Below are positions 1 to 7,645 of a DNA stretch of 51,879 nucleotides, piece after piece. The stretch lies in NCBI RefSeq assembly GCF_002224125.1, contig NZ_NCSM01000035.1, positions 1 through 51,879 on the forward strand, given 5' to 3'. The position numbers and the translations under genes are program-made. The notes below the pieces were generated by a model. It ran no database searches. It was given only the letters and a program-made list of their open reading frames with translations, and was not told where the DNA came from. The DNA is from Streptomyces sp. NBS 14/10 (lineage in GTDB: Bacteria; Actinomycetota; Actinomycetes; Streptomycetales; Streptomycetaceae). Within the stretch, counting starts at the first letter, position 1, and every line of letters starts with the position of its first letter.

Positions 1-76
1 TCCGGGCGCTTCCCTTCGGTGTGTTCACTACTTTAGCTGATTTCCCGCCCGGCTCCTAATCGAGCCTTCGGATCGA

Positions 77-95
77 ATTTCTGCACAGCAGAAAT
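77..95. promoter_or_regulatory. Perfect 8-bp inverted repeat, possible operator
   Basis: ATTTCTGC and GCAGAAAT are separated by three bases in an unusually AT-rich patch for this genome. It lies in the 228-base stretch at the window edge, where no gene is visible. The glycosylase gene ends at 229 on the minus strand, so the palindrome is downstream of it and may belong to a gene beyond the window. Function unknown; it is either an operator or a short RNA hairpin. Confidence 0.3.
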
Positions 96-228
96 AGACC
101 CTGTTCGGGAATCGTCGGTAGTGGTTTGCCGCCCTTGGATCGGGGTGCTGCGGCCCGACCGTGGTCGTGTCGACAGCGCTGCCCGTCTCAAGCGGCTCGG
201 GCTACGTTAGGCGCCGAGGTGTCCAGAG

Positions 229-891
229 TCAAGTTGCGTCTGACGGCGCGTCGGACTTCCGGCGGCGGGGGGTGTGCGCGCGGTACGGGCTCACCGTCGG
301 GTCGCCATCGATCCAGAAGCGGTACGGGTGCGTTGCGCCCTCGCCGCCGACGCCCGTACGCGGGCCGCTGAGCACCTGGTCGGCCGGGGCGGGGGCGCCG
401 GTGAGTATCGCCATGGGGGACTGGGGGCCGGCGCAGACGTCGATGCCGTTCAGTCGGCGGTCGATGCCGAGGGCCGTGGCGAGGCGCGCGGGTCCCTTGG
501 CCAGTTCGCGGTCGCTGCGGGCATTGGGGCGGTGCTTATGGGCCCACTCGTGGCCGCTCAGGATCTCCCCCGCCCGCAGCAGCACCCCGCTGGGCGAGCC
601 CTCCGGGCCGCACACCAGATTCATGCAGTGCCACATGCCGTAGGTGAAGTAGACATACGCATGACCTGGGGGCCCGAACATCACCGCGTTGCGCTCCGTG
701 CGGCCCCGGTAGGCGTGTGATCCGGGGTCGGCGAGGCCCGCGTACGCCTCTACTTCCGTCAGGCGCAGCTCGACCGGTCCGTCCGGTGTCCGGCGGACGA
801 GGGTGCGCCCTAGGAGATCCGGGGCCACTTCCAGGACGGGTCGGTCGAAGAACCGGCGGGTCAGCGGCGTACGGTCGGGGGTTGCGATCAC
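229..891 (-). CDS. DNA-3-methyladenine glycosylase (AAG/Mpg family)
   Basis: Predicted base-excision repair enzyme that flips out and removes alkylated purines such as 3-methyladenine. The 220-residue product fits the bacterial AAG family. Residues 46-50 (EVEAY) align with the catalytic Glu-Ala-Tyr of human AAG, so Glu48 is the likely general base and Tyr50 and His59 line the pocket. The following [13 protein letters not shown] stretch is the family's conserved core strand and helix. I chose the GTG at 891 because it lies just before the first family-like residues; the reading frame stays open far upstream but only as antisense of the next gene, and no strong ribosome site is visible. It is a single gene, divergent from the Spo0M-like gene. 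Confidence 0.9.
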   Translation of the reverse strand: MIATPDRTPLTRRFFDRPVLEVAPDLLGRTLVRRTPDGPVELRLTEVEAYAGLADPGSHAYRGRTERNAVMFGPPGHAYVYFTYGMWHCMNLVCGPEGSPSGVLLRAGEILSGHEWAHKHRPNARSDRELAKGPARLATALGIDRRLNGIDVCAGPQSPMAILTGAPAPADQVLSGPRTGVGGEGATHPYRFWIDGDPTVSPYRAHTPRRRKSDAPSDAT

Positions 892-1060
892 ACGGCCCGA
901 GCGTAGTGCAAGCGATATCAACCGGTGGTTGGAGTGGAGCCGGTCCGCTGACAGGGTGGGCCAACACGGAACCGCTCCCCGCCGTTCCGCGTTCCTAGGG
1001 TTCAACAGTGGTCGTCGTGCGATCAGAACAAGACGCAGGCGCGTCCTTGAGAGGGAGAAC

Positions 1061-1843
1061 ATGGGCTTCAAGAAGCTGCTCGCGAGTTTGGGTGCCGGTG
1101 GCGCTTCGGTGGAGACGGTGCTGACGGAGGAGAACGTCGTTCCGGGCGGCATCGTCCAGGGCGAGGTCCGGATCCAGGGCGGCTCAGTGGCGCAGCAGAT
1201 CGAGGGGCTGTCGGTCGGTCTGCAGGCGCGGGTCGAGGTGGAGGGCAACGACCAGGAGTACAAGCAGGACGTCGAGTTCACCCGGCAGCAGCTGGGCGGC
1301 GCCTTCGAGGTGCAGCCCGGGGCGGTGCACGCGGTGCAGTTCGGTCTTGAGATCCCCTGGGAGACGCCCATCACGACGTTCCTGGGCCAGCACCTCACCG
1401 GGATGAACGTCGGTGTGACGACGGAGCTGCAGATCGCGCGCGCCGTGGACTCCGGTGACCTGGACCCGGTGAATGTGCACCCGATCCCCGCGCAGCAGGC
1501 CATTCTCGACGCCTTCGGCCAGCTCGGCTTCCGGTTCAAGAGCGCCGACCTGGAGCGCGGCCACATCCGTGGGACGCGGCAGCGGCTGCCCTTCTACCAG
1601 GAGATCGAGTTCTACGCGCCGCAGCAGTACCGCGGGCTCAACCAGGTCGAGCTGAGCTTTGTCTCGGACGACCGCGAGATGGATGTCGTCCTGGAGATGG
1701 ACAAGAAGCCGGGCCTGTTCGCCGAGGGCGGCGACTCGTACCGCGCCTTCACGGTCAACCTGTCGTCGTTCCAGGACACCGACTGGGCGGCGTACTTGAA
1801 CCAGTGGCTCGCCGAGGTCGGTGGCAAGCGCAACTGGTTCTGA
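1061..1843 (+). CDS. Spo0M-like sporulation-control protein
   Basis: A 260-residue cytoplasmic protein of the Spo0M family, which has an arrestin-like beta-sandwich fold; in Bacillus the family affects sporulation and cell-envelope behaviour. Seen here: an N-terminal [13 protein letters not shown] start, an early beta-rich segment containing [11 protein letters not shown] (arrestin-like opening), a conserved IPWETPIT segment near the middle, and a C-terminal [12 protein letters not shown]. The ATG at 1061 follows a GAGAGGGAG ribosome site at ideal distance. It is monocistronic and ends at a strong bidirectional hairpin shared with the convergent barstar-like gene. Its exact role in actinomycetes is not shown by the sequence. 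Confidence 0.82.
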   Translation: MGFKKLLASLGAGGASVETVLTEENVVPGGIVQGEVRIQGGSVAQQIEGLSVGLQARVEVEGNDQEYKQDVEFTRQQLGGAFEVQPGAVHAVQFGLEIPWETPITTFLGQHLTGMNVGVTTELQIARAVDSGDLDPVNVHPIPAQQAILDAFGQLGFRFKSADLERGHIRGTRQRLPFYQEIEFYAPQQYRGLNQVELSFVSDDREMDVVLEMDKKPGLFAEGGDSYRAFTVNLSSFQDTDWAAYLNQWLAEVGGKRNWF

Positions 1844-1892
1844 CCGCTGCTGGGCCGGGCCTGGCCTGCTTCGGCTCTCTGCTTCGGCTCTC

Positions 1893-1932
1893 CGCGGGGC
1901 GTGCACCGTGTTTCCTCGGTGCACGCCCCGCG
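1893..1932. terminator. Bidirectional terminator hairpin
   Basis: Sixteen perfectly paired bases (1893-1908 with 1917-1932) with an 8-base loop, placed between two convergent genes (Spo0M-like and barstar-like). No U-tract, as is usual for this GC range. Confidence 0.8.
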
Positions 1933-1937
1933 TGCTG

Positions 1938-2276
1938 TCACTCGTACCGCACGGTCAGCGGAGTGCCGCGGTCGGCCCAGTGGCCGGTGGCCTCGGCGAA
2001 CACCTCGGCCGCCGTGGCCGCGGCCTCGGGGGCGGCCGTACGGAAGGCGTCCCAGCCGTGGACGCGCAGTACGAAGCCCTCCTCCGGCCGGCCCCACCAG
2101 GACAGGTCGCGCAGGCAGTCGGCGAGCGCGTCCCAGTTGCGGCCGAACCATGCGGGAAAGGCGAGGTCCTGGGCGCAGCGGTCGAGGAAGCCCGCCTTGT
2201 CCCGCACCCCGTCCAGGCGCAGGGTGGCGGTGTGCCGGCCGGGGCCGGGCGGGGGCGTGGGCGTCGGTCCGGTCAT
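1938..2276 (-). CDS. Barstar-family protein without a visible ribonuclease partner
   Basis: A 112-residue protein with the barstar fold signature: after a Pro-rich start comes a strand-helix unit and then FPAWFGRNWDALADCLRDLSW, the helix-loop-helix that in barstar presses acidic residues into the barnase active site. The C-terminal part (VLRVHGWDAF ... PLTVRYE) supplies the last strands. The family includes true barnase inhibitors and many stand-alone members of unknown partner. No guanyl-specific ribonuclease gene is next to it: the neighbours are a Spo0M-like gene and a PEBP-like gene. The ATG at 2276 is the first in the frame. The family call is firm, the partner is not known. Confidence 0.82.
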   Translation of the reverse strand: MTGPTPTPPPGPGRHTATLRLDGVRDKAGFLDRCAQDLAFPAWFGRNWDALADCLRDLSWWGRPEEGFVLRVHGWDAFRTAAPEAAATAAEVFAEATGHWADRGTPLTVRYE

Positions 2277-2360
2277 GGGGGCATGGTGTCAGCCCGCGCG
2301 GCTGCGGTCTCGTTAGGCTGGCCGCCGATACGACCAGCGCGAGCAGCAGGAGGTTTCGAC

Positions 2361-2900
2361 GTGTCCGAGCAGAACCGGCGCCCGCTCCCCCATGACTTCC
2401 ATCCGCCGGTGCCGTCGTTCACCGTGGTGAGCGATGACGTCGAGCCCGGGGGCACTCTCAAGTCCGCCCAGGTGTACGCCGAGGGGAACACCTCGCCCCA
2501 GCTGCGTTGGGAGGGCTTTCCCGCGGAGACGAAGAGCTTCGCCGTCACCTGCTACGACCCGGACGCGCCGACGGGCAGCGGGTTCTGGCACTGGGTGTTG
2601 TTCGACATCCCGGCGGATGTGACCGAGTTGCCGGCCGGTGCGGGCAGCGGCAGCTTCGAAGGGCTTCCGAAGGGTGCGGTGCACGCCCGGAACGACTACG
2701 GCTCGCGCGACTTCGGCGGAGCCGCGCCGCCGCCCGGGGACGGTTCGCACCGCTACGTATTCACCGTCTACGCGGTGGACGCGGAGAAGCTGGGCCCGGA
2801 CGCCGACGCCTCGCCCGCGTTCGTGGGTTTCAATCTGCGCTTCCACACGCTGGCGCGCGCTCAGCTGATCGGCGAGTACGAGAACCCGGCCGCCGGCTGA
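2361..2900 (+). CDS. YbhB/YbcL-type PEBP (Raf-kinase-inhibitor-like) protein
   Basis: A 179-residue soluble protein of the phosphatidylethanolamine-binding family. The hallmark ligand-pocket motif is present as CYDPDAPTGSGFWHWVLFDIP (about residues 70-90), followed by the second conserved region with YGSRDFGGAAPPPGDGSHRYVFTVYAVD. Bacterial members are widespread and their physiological ligand is mostly unknown. The GTG at 2361 is chosen because an AGCAGCAGGAGG ribosome site precedes it; the frame is open upstream but only as antisense of the barstar-like gene. A TAGGCT element near 2314 could be a -10 box for this gene. Confidence 0.87.
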   Translation: MSEQNRRPLPHDFHPPVPSFTVVSDDVEPGGTLKSAQVYAEGNTSPQLRWEGFPAETKSFAVTCYDPDAPTGSGFWHWVLFDIPADVTELPAGAGSGSFEGLPKGAVHARNDYGSRDFGGAAPPPGDGSHRYVFTVYAVDAEKLGPDADASPAFVGFNLRFHTLARAQLIGEYENPAAG

Positions 2901-3017
2901 CACCACCGTCCCGCCCGCGCTCCCGACCCACCCGGTGTGCGGTGCGTACAGGCGCGTACCGGCCCTTTACCGGGCCTAAATTGCGTTGTCCTCGGCCTCG
3001 CTCCCGGCCAAAGATGT

Positions 3018-3049
3018 ATCCCGGCCCGCCCGTCCGCGCGGGCCGGGAT
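3018..3049 (+). terminator. Strong hairpin in the leader of the HNH gene
   Basis: ATCCCGGCCCGC (3018-3029) pairs perfectly with 3038-3049 around an 8-base loop. It ends only 25 bases before the HNH start codon and 118 bases after the PEBP-like gene. It may terminate PEBP-like transcripts or act as an attenuator or mRNA stabiliser for the HNH gene. Confidence 0.55.
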
Positions 3050-3073
3050 TGGCCGGATGCGGAGGTGGTCGGG

Positions 3074-3577
3074 ATGCGCGAGACATTGGTTCTGAACGCG
3101 AGCTTCGAGCCGCTGTCGGCGGTGTCGCTGCGCCGTGCGGTGGTGCTGGTCCTGCAGAACAAGGCCGTCATCGAACACGCCCACCCCGGGCTGCGGGTGC
3201 GCGCCGCGGACGTCGATCTGCCCGTGCCCCTGGTGATCCGGCTGTGCCGGTACGTACGCGTGCCGTTTCGAAGACGCGCTCCGTGGTCGCGGCGCGGGGT
3301 GCTGGTCCGGGACCAGCACCGGTGCGCCTACTGCGGCCGCAGGGCGACGACCGTGGACCACGTGGTGCCGCGGTCGCACGGTGGCGGGGACACCTGGCTC
3401 AATACGGTGGCCTCCTGCGCGGAGGACAACCACCGTAAGGCGGACCGGACTCCGGAGCAGGCCGGGATGCGGCTGCTGAACGCGCCGTTCGAGCCGACGC
3501 CCTCGGATGCGCTGCTGCTGGCGCTGGGGGTGGCGGAGCGCGAGGGCCTGCCGGAGTGGCTGGCGCTGCCCGCCTGA
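3074..3577 (+). CDS. HNH endonuclease family protein
   Basis: A 167-residue protein with a C-terminal HNH module. The first zinc pair is CAYC (about residue 85-88), the catalytic strand is TTVDHVVPRSHGGGDTWLN, and the closing segment is SCAEDNHRKADRTPEQAGM. The second CxxC pair expected in zinc-bearing HNH enzymes is reduced to one Cys followed by Glu-Asp. The N-terminal half (ETLVLNASFEPLSAVSLRRAVVLVLQNKA) is characteristic of a conserved actinobacterial HNH group usually found as a chromosomal single gene, not within a restriction system. The ATG at 3074 follows GGAGGTGGTCGGG. No methylase or other restriction gene lies nearby; the biological role is unknown. Confidence 0.85.
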   Translation: MRETLVLNASFEPLSAVSLRRAVVLVLQNKAVIEHAHPGLRVRAADVDLPVPLVIRLCRYVRVPFRRRAPWSRRGVLVRDQHRCAYCGRRATTVDHVVPRSHGGGDTWLNTVASCAEDNHRKADRTPEQAGMRLLNAPFEPTPSDALLLALGVAEREGLPEWLALPA

Positions 3578-3627
3578 ACCGTGAACCCGCCTGAGGGCGG
3601 GCCCGACTTGCCCAGGCCCTGATACAT

Positions 3628-3666
3628 ACGAACCCCCCGCGTCTTTCGCAAGCGCGGGGGGTTCGT
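3628..3666. terminator. Bidirectional terminator hairpin
   Basis: A perfect 14-bp stem (ACGAACCCCCCGCG at 3628-3641 with 3653-3666) and an 11-base loop between the convergent HNH and SPFH genes. Confidence 0.85.
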
Positions 3667-3697
3667 GCGTACGTATCTGATCCCGGGGGTCCGGGGG

Positions 3698-4654
3698 TCA
3701 GTCGATCCTGGGCTGCTCCCGGCGCGGGGCGGCCTCCTTGCCGGTGGCGGCTGCCGAGCCGCCGCCGTTGCCACCCGTCATCGGGCCGAAGTTGCCCATG
3801 GCCCCGCCGAGGCCCTTGAGGGCGTCGCCGATCTCGCTGGGCACGATCCAGAGCTTGTTGGCGTCGCCCTCGGCGATCTTCGGCAGCATCTGGAGGTACT
3901 GGTACGAGAGCAGCTTCTGGTCCGGGTCTCCGGCGTGGATGGACTCGAAGACCGTACGGATCGCCTGGGCCTCGCCCTCGGCGCGCAGCGCGGCCGCCCT
4001 GGACTCACCCTCGGCCCGCAGGATCGCGGACTGCTTCTCGCCCTCGGCGCGCAGGATCTCGGACTGCCGGACACCTTCGGCCTGGAGGATCGCGGCGCGC
4101 TTGTCACGGTCGGCGCGCATCTGCTTCTCCATCGAGTCCTGGATGGAGGTCGGCGGCTCGATCGCCTTGAGCTCGACGCGGTTGACGCGGATGCCCCACT
4201 TGCCGGTGGCCTCGTCGAGCACGCCGCGCAGCGCCGCGTTGATCTCCTCGCGGGAGGTCAGGGTGCGCTCCAGGTCCATGCCGCCGATGATGTTCCGCAG
4301 GGTGGTGACGGTCAGCTGCTCGATCGCCTGGATGTAGCTGGCGACCTCGTAGGTGGCGGCGCGGGCGTCGGTCACCTGGTAGTAGATGACGGTGTCGATG
4401 TTCACCACCAGGTTGTCCTGGGTGATCACCGGCTGCGGCGGGAACGGCACGACCTGCTCACGCAGGTCGACCCGGTTGCGGATCGAGTCGATGAACGGCA
4501 CGACGATGTTGAGGCCCGCGTTGAGGGTGCGGGTGTAGCGGCCGAAGCGCTCGACGATGGCGGCGCTCGCCTGCGGGATGACCTGGATCGTCTTGATGAG
4601 TGCGACGAAGACGAGCACCACCAGGATGATCAGGACGATGATGATCGGTTCCAC
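3698..4654 (-). CDS. SPFH/Band-7 (stomatin-like) membrane protein
   Basis: A 318-residue membrane-anchored scaffold of the stomatin/prohibitin superfamily. Residues 1-20 are one hydrophobic segment (EPIIIVLIILVVLVFVAL); the Band-7 core follows (IPQASAAIVERFGRYTRTLNAGLN, then RVDLREQVVPFPPQPVITQDN). The C-terminal half is a charged coiled coil with repeated RAEGE units (about residues 190-235), which drives oligomer ring formation in this family, and then a Gly-rich tail. It sits downstream of an NfeD gene on the same strand, the usual partner in bacterial stomatin operons, although here 230 bases separate the two. Likely a membrane-microdomain organiser; the specific client is unknown. Confidence 0.9.
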   Translation of the reverse strand: MEPIIIVLIILVVLVFVALIKTIQVIPQASAAIVERFGRYTRTLNAGLNIVVPFIDSIRNRVDLREQVVPFPPQPVITQDNLVVNIDTVIYYQVTDARAATYEVASYIQAIEQLTVTTLRNIIGGMDLERTLTSREEINAALRGVLDEATGKWGIRVNRVELKAIEPPTSIQDSMEKQMRADRDKRAAILQAEGVRQSEILRAEGEKQSAILRAEGESRAAALRAEGEAQAIRTVFESIHAGDPDQKLLSYQYLQMLPKIAEGDANKLWIVPSEIGDALKGLGGAMGNFGPMTGGNGGGSAAATGKEAAPRREQPRID

Positions 4655-4713
4655 AGCGGCTTCCCCGTGCCCTTCATGCTTCTGGTTGATCGGGATGATC
4701 AGGTCTGGTCGTC

Positions 4714-4770
4714 GATCTCGATGGCGATGTCAAAGATCTCGTTGGTCTCGATGATCTCGATAGCGATGTC
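4714..4770. repeat. Imperfect direct repeat, GATCTCGAT-rich
   Basis: Two 18-base units (4714-4731 and 4753-4770, one mismatch) that read GATCTCGATRGCGATGTC, with further GATCTCGA fragments at 4735, 4753 and 4771. It lies in the 230-base spacer between the nfeD-like and SPFH genes and is less GC-rich than its surroundings. Confidence 0.6.
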
Positions 4771-4858
4771 GATCTCGAGTCGAGTCTGTCAGATCTGAGG
4801 GCCAGTTGGCAGCCGTGCGGCCTGGGCCTGGTACCCGGCTCGTATCCCCGTATGACGG

Positions 4859-4894
4859 CTCGGTGGTTCACATGACCTCGGTGGTTCACATGAC
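4859..4894. repeat. Perfect 18-bp tandem duplication across the nfeD stop codon
   Basis: CTCGGTGGTTCACATGAC occurs twice head to tail (4859-4876 and 4877-4894). The second copy holds the last codons and the stop of the NfeD gene, so the duplication reproduces the gene's 3' end just beyond its stop. Probably a recent slippage event. Confidence 0.8.
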
Positions 4895-5311
4895 CACAGC
4901 CGTGGCGCCGTCGATGTCCACGACATCGACCTGCTGGCCCGGTTCATAGGCCTGGTCGGGGTCGAGGGCGCGGGCCGACCACACCTCGCCCGCGAGTTTG
5001 ATGCGTCCGCCGCCGCTCTCGTCCACCCGCTCGAGGACGACGGCCTGGCGGCCCTTCAACGCGTCCACCCCGCTGGCCAGCCCGGGCCGCTGGGTGCGGC
5101 TGCGCACCGCCATCGGCCGGACGACGGCGACCAGCGCGACGGATACCGCGGAGAAGACCACGACCTGGAACACGGCACCACCGCCGAGCGCGTCGGTGAT
5201 CGCGGCGGCGACAGCGCCGACGGCGACCATGCCGAATTCCGGCATCGCGGTCAGCACGAGCGGAATGCCCAGCCCTACGGCGGCGATCAGCCACCACACC
5301 CAAGGATCCAC
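4886..5311 (-). CDS. NfeD-family membrane protein
   Basis: A 141-residue NfeD-like protein of the short type. It has hydrophobic segments at about residues 5-25 (WWLIAAVGLGIPLVLTAMP) and 28-65, and a C-terminal OB-fold domain beginning near GLASGVDALKGRQAVVLERVDESGGG and closing with PGQQVDVVDIDGATAVVM. The OB-fold is thought to contact the partner stomatin. The gene is upstream of, and on the same strand as, the SPFH gene, giving the classic NfeD-stomatin pairing. The start at 5311 is the first ATG before the hydrophobic segment. Its 3' end is duplicated in the DNA. Confidence 0.88.
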   Translation of the reverse strand: MDPWVWWLIAAVGLGIPLVLTAMPEFGMVAVGAVAAAITDALGGGAVFQVVVFSAVSVALVAVVRPMAVRSRTQRPGLASGVDALKGRQAVVLERVDESGGGRIKLAGEVWSARALDPDQAYEPGQQVDVVDIDGATAVVM

Positions 5312-5391
5312 AAGGTCATGGTAGTTCTCGGGGTGTGTCCGGGAACAGAGCGCGGATCACCCCCGGGCCTCGGGGCAGCGGTTCAGGGGTA

Positions 5392-6183
5392 TCAGCTCAG
5401 CGGCAGGCCCTGGGCGGTCCAGCGGTCGCCGTTGCGCTCCACGACCAGCGGGAGTCCGAAGCAGTGGGAGAGGTTGCGGGAGGTCAGTTCGGTCTCGACC
5501 GGGCCGGCCGCCAGCACCTTGCCCTGGCGGATCATCAGGACGTGGGTGAAGCCGGGGGCGATCTCCTCCACATGGTGGGTCACCATGATCATCGAGGGGG
5601 CGAACGGATCGCGGGCGAGCCGGCCCAGGCGCCGTACGAGGTCTTCGCGGCCGCCGAGGTCCAGGCCGGCCGCGGGCTCGTCGAGGAGCAGCAGCTCGGG
5701 GTCGGTCATCATGGCCCGGGCGATGAGGGTGCGCTTGCGCTCGCCCTCGGAGAGGGTGCCGAACTTCCGCTCCAGGTGGTCGGTCATGCCCAGGCGGTCC
5801 AGGAAGGCGCGGGCGCGCTGCTCGTCGACGGCTTCGTAGTTCTCGTGCCAGTGGGCGGTCATGCCGTACGCGGCGGTGAGCACGGTCTCGAGCACGGTCT
5901 GGCGGCGGGGGAGCTTGTCGGCCATCGCGATACCGGCCATGCCGATGCGGGGGCGCAGTTCGAAGACGTCGACCGCGCCGAGCTGCTCGCTGAGGATCCG
6001 GACGGTCCCGGTGCTCGGGAAGAGATAGCTGGAGGCCACGTTGAGCAGGGTGGTCTTGCCGGCGCCGTTGGGCCCGAGGATCACCCAGCGCTCTCCCTCT
6101 TTGATCGACCAGGAGACCTCGTCCACCAGAGCCCGACCATCGCGGACCACGGATACGTCCACCAGCTCCAGAACATCGCTCAT
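5392..6183 (-). CDS. ABC transporter ATP-binding protein
   Basis: A 263-residue stand-alone ABC ATPase. Walker A is GPNGAGKTT (about residue 37-45), the signature is LSEGERKRTLIARAM, Walker B is ELLLLDEPAAGLDLGG, and the switch histidine is in VTHHVEEI. I chose the ATG at 6183 because GGGAGA stands 9 bases before it; an ATG 18 bases upstream (6201) is in frame but has no ribosome site. No membrane partner gene lies next to it, so its permease is elsewhere or it works alone. The EEIAPGFTHVLMIRQGKVLAAGPV tail resembles ATPases of the ModF/YlmA type, whose substrates are poorly known. Confidence 0.88.
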   Translation of the reverse strand: MSDVLELVDVSVVRDGRALVDEVSWSIKEGERWVILGPNGAGKTTLLNVASSYLFPSTGTVRILSEQLGAVDVFELRPRIGMAGIAMADKLPRRQTVLETVLTAAYGMTAHWHENYEAVDEQRARAFLDRLGMTDHLERKFGTLSEGERKRTLIARAMMTDPELLLLDEPAAGLDLGGREDLVRRLGRLARDPFAPSMIMVTHHVEEIAPGFTHVLMIRQGKVLAAGPVETELTSRNLSHCFGLPLVVERNGDRWTAQGLPLS

Positions 6184-6293
6184 GAGCGCGTTGTCTCCCA
6201 TTGCAGAATCGAGTATCGCGTGCGCCTGTAGGCGCCGCCCCCAGGGGAAAACCTACGCCACGTATTGTCAGCGCCAGTCCTTAGGCTGGGGCC

Positions 6294-7097
6294 ATGCTCG
6301 ATGAACCGCGCTCAGGGCGCCTTGCCGCCTGGGGAAATGCCCTTCTTGCCGGACTTGTCTCTCCGGACGACGCCGCGCATCGCATCGCGGCCGACGACGC
6401 TTCGCACCGTGTGGCCGATATGCCCGGGGAGACCGCCCCGGTCGGGCTGACGCTCGCGCTCGGGCGGCTGCGGGCGCTCGGGGCCAAGGGGCTGCGGGTG
6501 GCGCTGCCCATAGCGGGCCATCCGCTGGGGCTGAGCGGCCCGCCCGAGTTCAACGCGCGGGCGCTGGACGCGGGCGAGGCGGTGATCGTGACGGGGGTGG
6601 CCCTGGGCCTGGTGCCCGAGGTGTTCCAGGCGGGGCCCGAGGGCGATGTGCACAGCGAGGTGGTGTGGCGCTCGCTGCCGGTGCGGGAGGCGCCGCCGGC
6701 CGATGTGCCGTCGCTGGGCGAGGCCGAGCGGGAGCTGGCGGAGGCGCTGCGGGAGGCCACCGAGGTGCTGTCGCGGCTGAATGTCACCGGGACGGGGCCG
6801 GCCGCGCAGGCGGCTCTGGAGGCGTATCGGGCGCGGGCGGATCGGGGGCGCGAGGTGCTCGCCCCGGGCTATCCGCCTCGGGCGCTGCGGGTGTTGGAGC
6901 TGGCGCAGCGGGTGGGCGCGCTGATCGAGATCGCCCACGGGGCGAGCGCGGGCGCCGGGGAGCACGGTGCGGCGGTGAGCGCGTCGGAGATCGCGGCGCG
7001 GGCGGAGGCGCTGCGGCCGGTGGAGCGTACGGCGCGGCGGGCGCAGGTGGCGGCGTACAACGCGTATGTGGAGGAGCTGGAGCGGGGCGGGTTCTGA
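6294..7097 (+). CDS. Conserved actinobacterial protein of unknown function
   Basis: A 267-residue soluble protein that I do not recognise as any named family. The N-terminal half is globular (RSGRLAAWGNALLAGLVSPDDAAHRI ... GLTLALGRLRALGAKGLRVALPIAGHPLGLSG), with a regular alternation of Gly/Pro turns and hydrophobic strands; the C-terminal third is helical and Ala/Arg/Glu-rich. No signal peptide or membrane segment is seen. The ATG at 6294 lies 8 bases after a TAGGCT box, a spacing typical of leaderless transcripts in this genus. It is divergent from the ABC ATPase gene and ends at a hairpin shared with the chaplin gene. Confidence 0.72.
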   Translation: MLDEPRSGRLAAWGNALLAGLVSPDDAAHRIAADDASHRVADMPGETAPVGLTLALGRLRALGAKGLRVALPIAGHPLGLSGPPEFNARALDAGEAVIVTGVALGLVPEVFQAGPEGDVHSEVVWRSLPVREAPPADVPSLGEAERELAEALREATEVLSRLNVTGTGPAAQAALEAYRARADRGREVLAPGYPPRALRVLELAQRVGALIEIAHGASAGAGEHGAAVSASEIAARAEALRPVERTARRAQVAAYNAYVEELERGGF

Positions 7098-7159
7098 GAC
7101 CTGCCCGCGCGAGGGCTTCCCGCTCTCCCGGGCCTCTCGTCTCTCGGGGCCTCTCCTCA

Positions 7160-7192
7160 CACCACCCCGGCGGCCGGGCCGCCGGGGTGGTG
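7160..7192. terminator. Bidirectional terminator hairpin
   Basis: A 15-bp stem (7160-7174 with 7178-7192) and a 3-base loop between the convergent hypothetical gene and the chaplin gene. Confidence 0.8.
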
Positions 7193-7212
7193 GGTGATGC
7201 GAGGGGGGATGC

Positions 7213-7455
7213 TCAGCGGTTGCCGCAGGGGGTGCCGAAGGTCTGGTTCATCACACCGATGGCATGGACGGCGTTGCCGCAGGCGTTGACCGGGACGAAC
7301 ACGGGCACCTGGGCCTCGTTTCCGGCGACGACACCCGGGGAGTTCACGGCCTGGCCCTGAGCCTGGGGGCCGTGGGCGGAGGCAGCACCGGCACCCGCGA
7401 GGGCGAGGCCGCCCACCGCGATGGTGACGGCCGCGAACTTCTTGATGTTCTTCAC
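7213..7455 (-). CDS. chpE: Short chaplin (ChpE-like), secreted surface amyloid
   Basis: An 80-residue precursor. Residues 1-28 form a Sec signal peptide (KNIKKFAAVTIAVGGLALAG, then ASA). The mature part of about 50 residues is one chaplin domain: GQAVNSPGVVAGNEAQVPVFVPVNACGNAVHAIGVMNQTFGTPCGN. Chaplins self-assemble into amyloid fibrils that lower surface tension, so aerial hyphae can leave the medium. Two Cys residues are present at the usual chaplin positions. The start is the GTG at 7455, with AAGGGT 10 bases upstream. The position beside a NarL/GAF-kinase pair suggests the chpE locus; the assignment to ChpE over another short chaplin is by context. Confidence 0.85.
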   Translation of the reverse strand: MKNIKKFAAVTIAVGGLALAGAGAASAHGPQAQGQAVNSPGVVAGNEAQVPVFVPVNACGNAVHAIGVMNQTFGTPCGNR

Positions 7456-7645
7456 TTGGTAAGACCCTTCTAGCGCAACACTGCGGCAGGCCGCCGCAGC
7501 CGCCCTGGAAAACGGTGCGGGGCGGACCGGGTTGCGCTGTCCGGGTGACATACACCCGACCGTATGAATCTCGGCTCGACCGACGGCACTCCCGTATCAC
7601 CAACAGATCGCCGCTTAGTGCGACAATCCAGGCAATTCACCTCAC

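Noticed and set aside
4700..4800. Ile/Glu/Asp-rich peptide frame on the minus strand of the same spacer
   Set aside because: It is bounded by a stop upstream and has no ATG, GTG or TTG start, so it cannot be a gene as it stands.
4674..4889. 71-residue minus-strand frame between nfeD and SPFH
   Set aside because: Ser/Arg/Pro-rich translation of repeat DNA; no ribosome site, and it begins within the nfeD 3' duplication.
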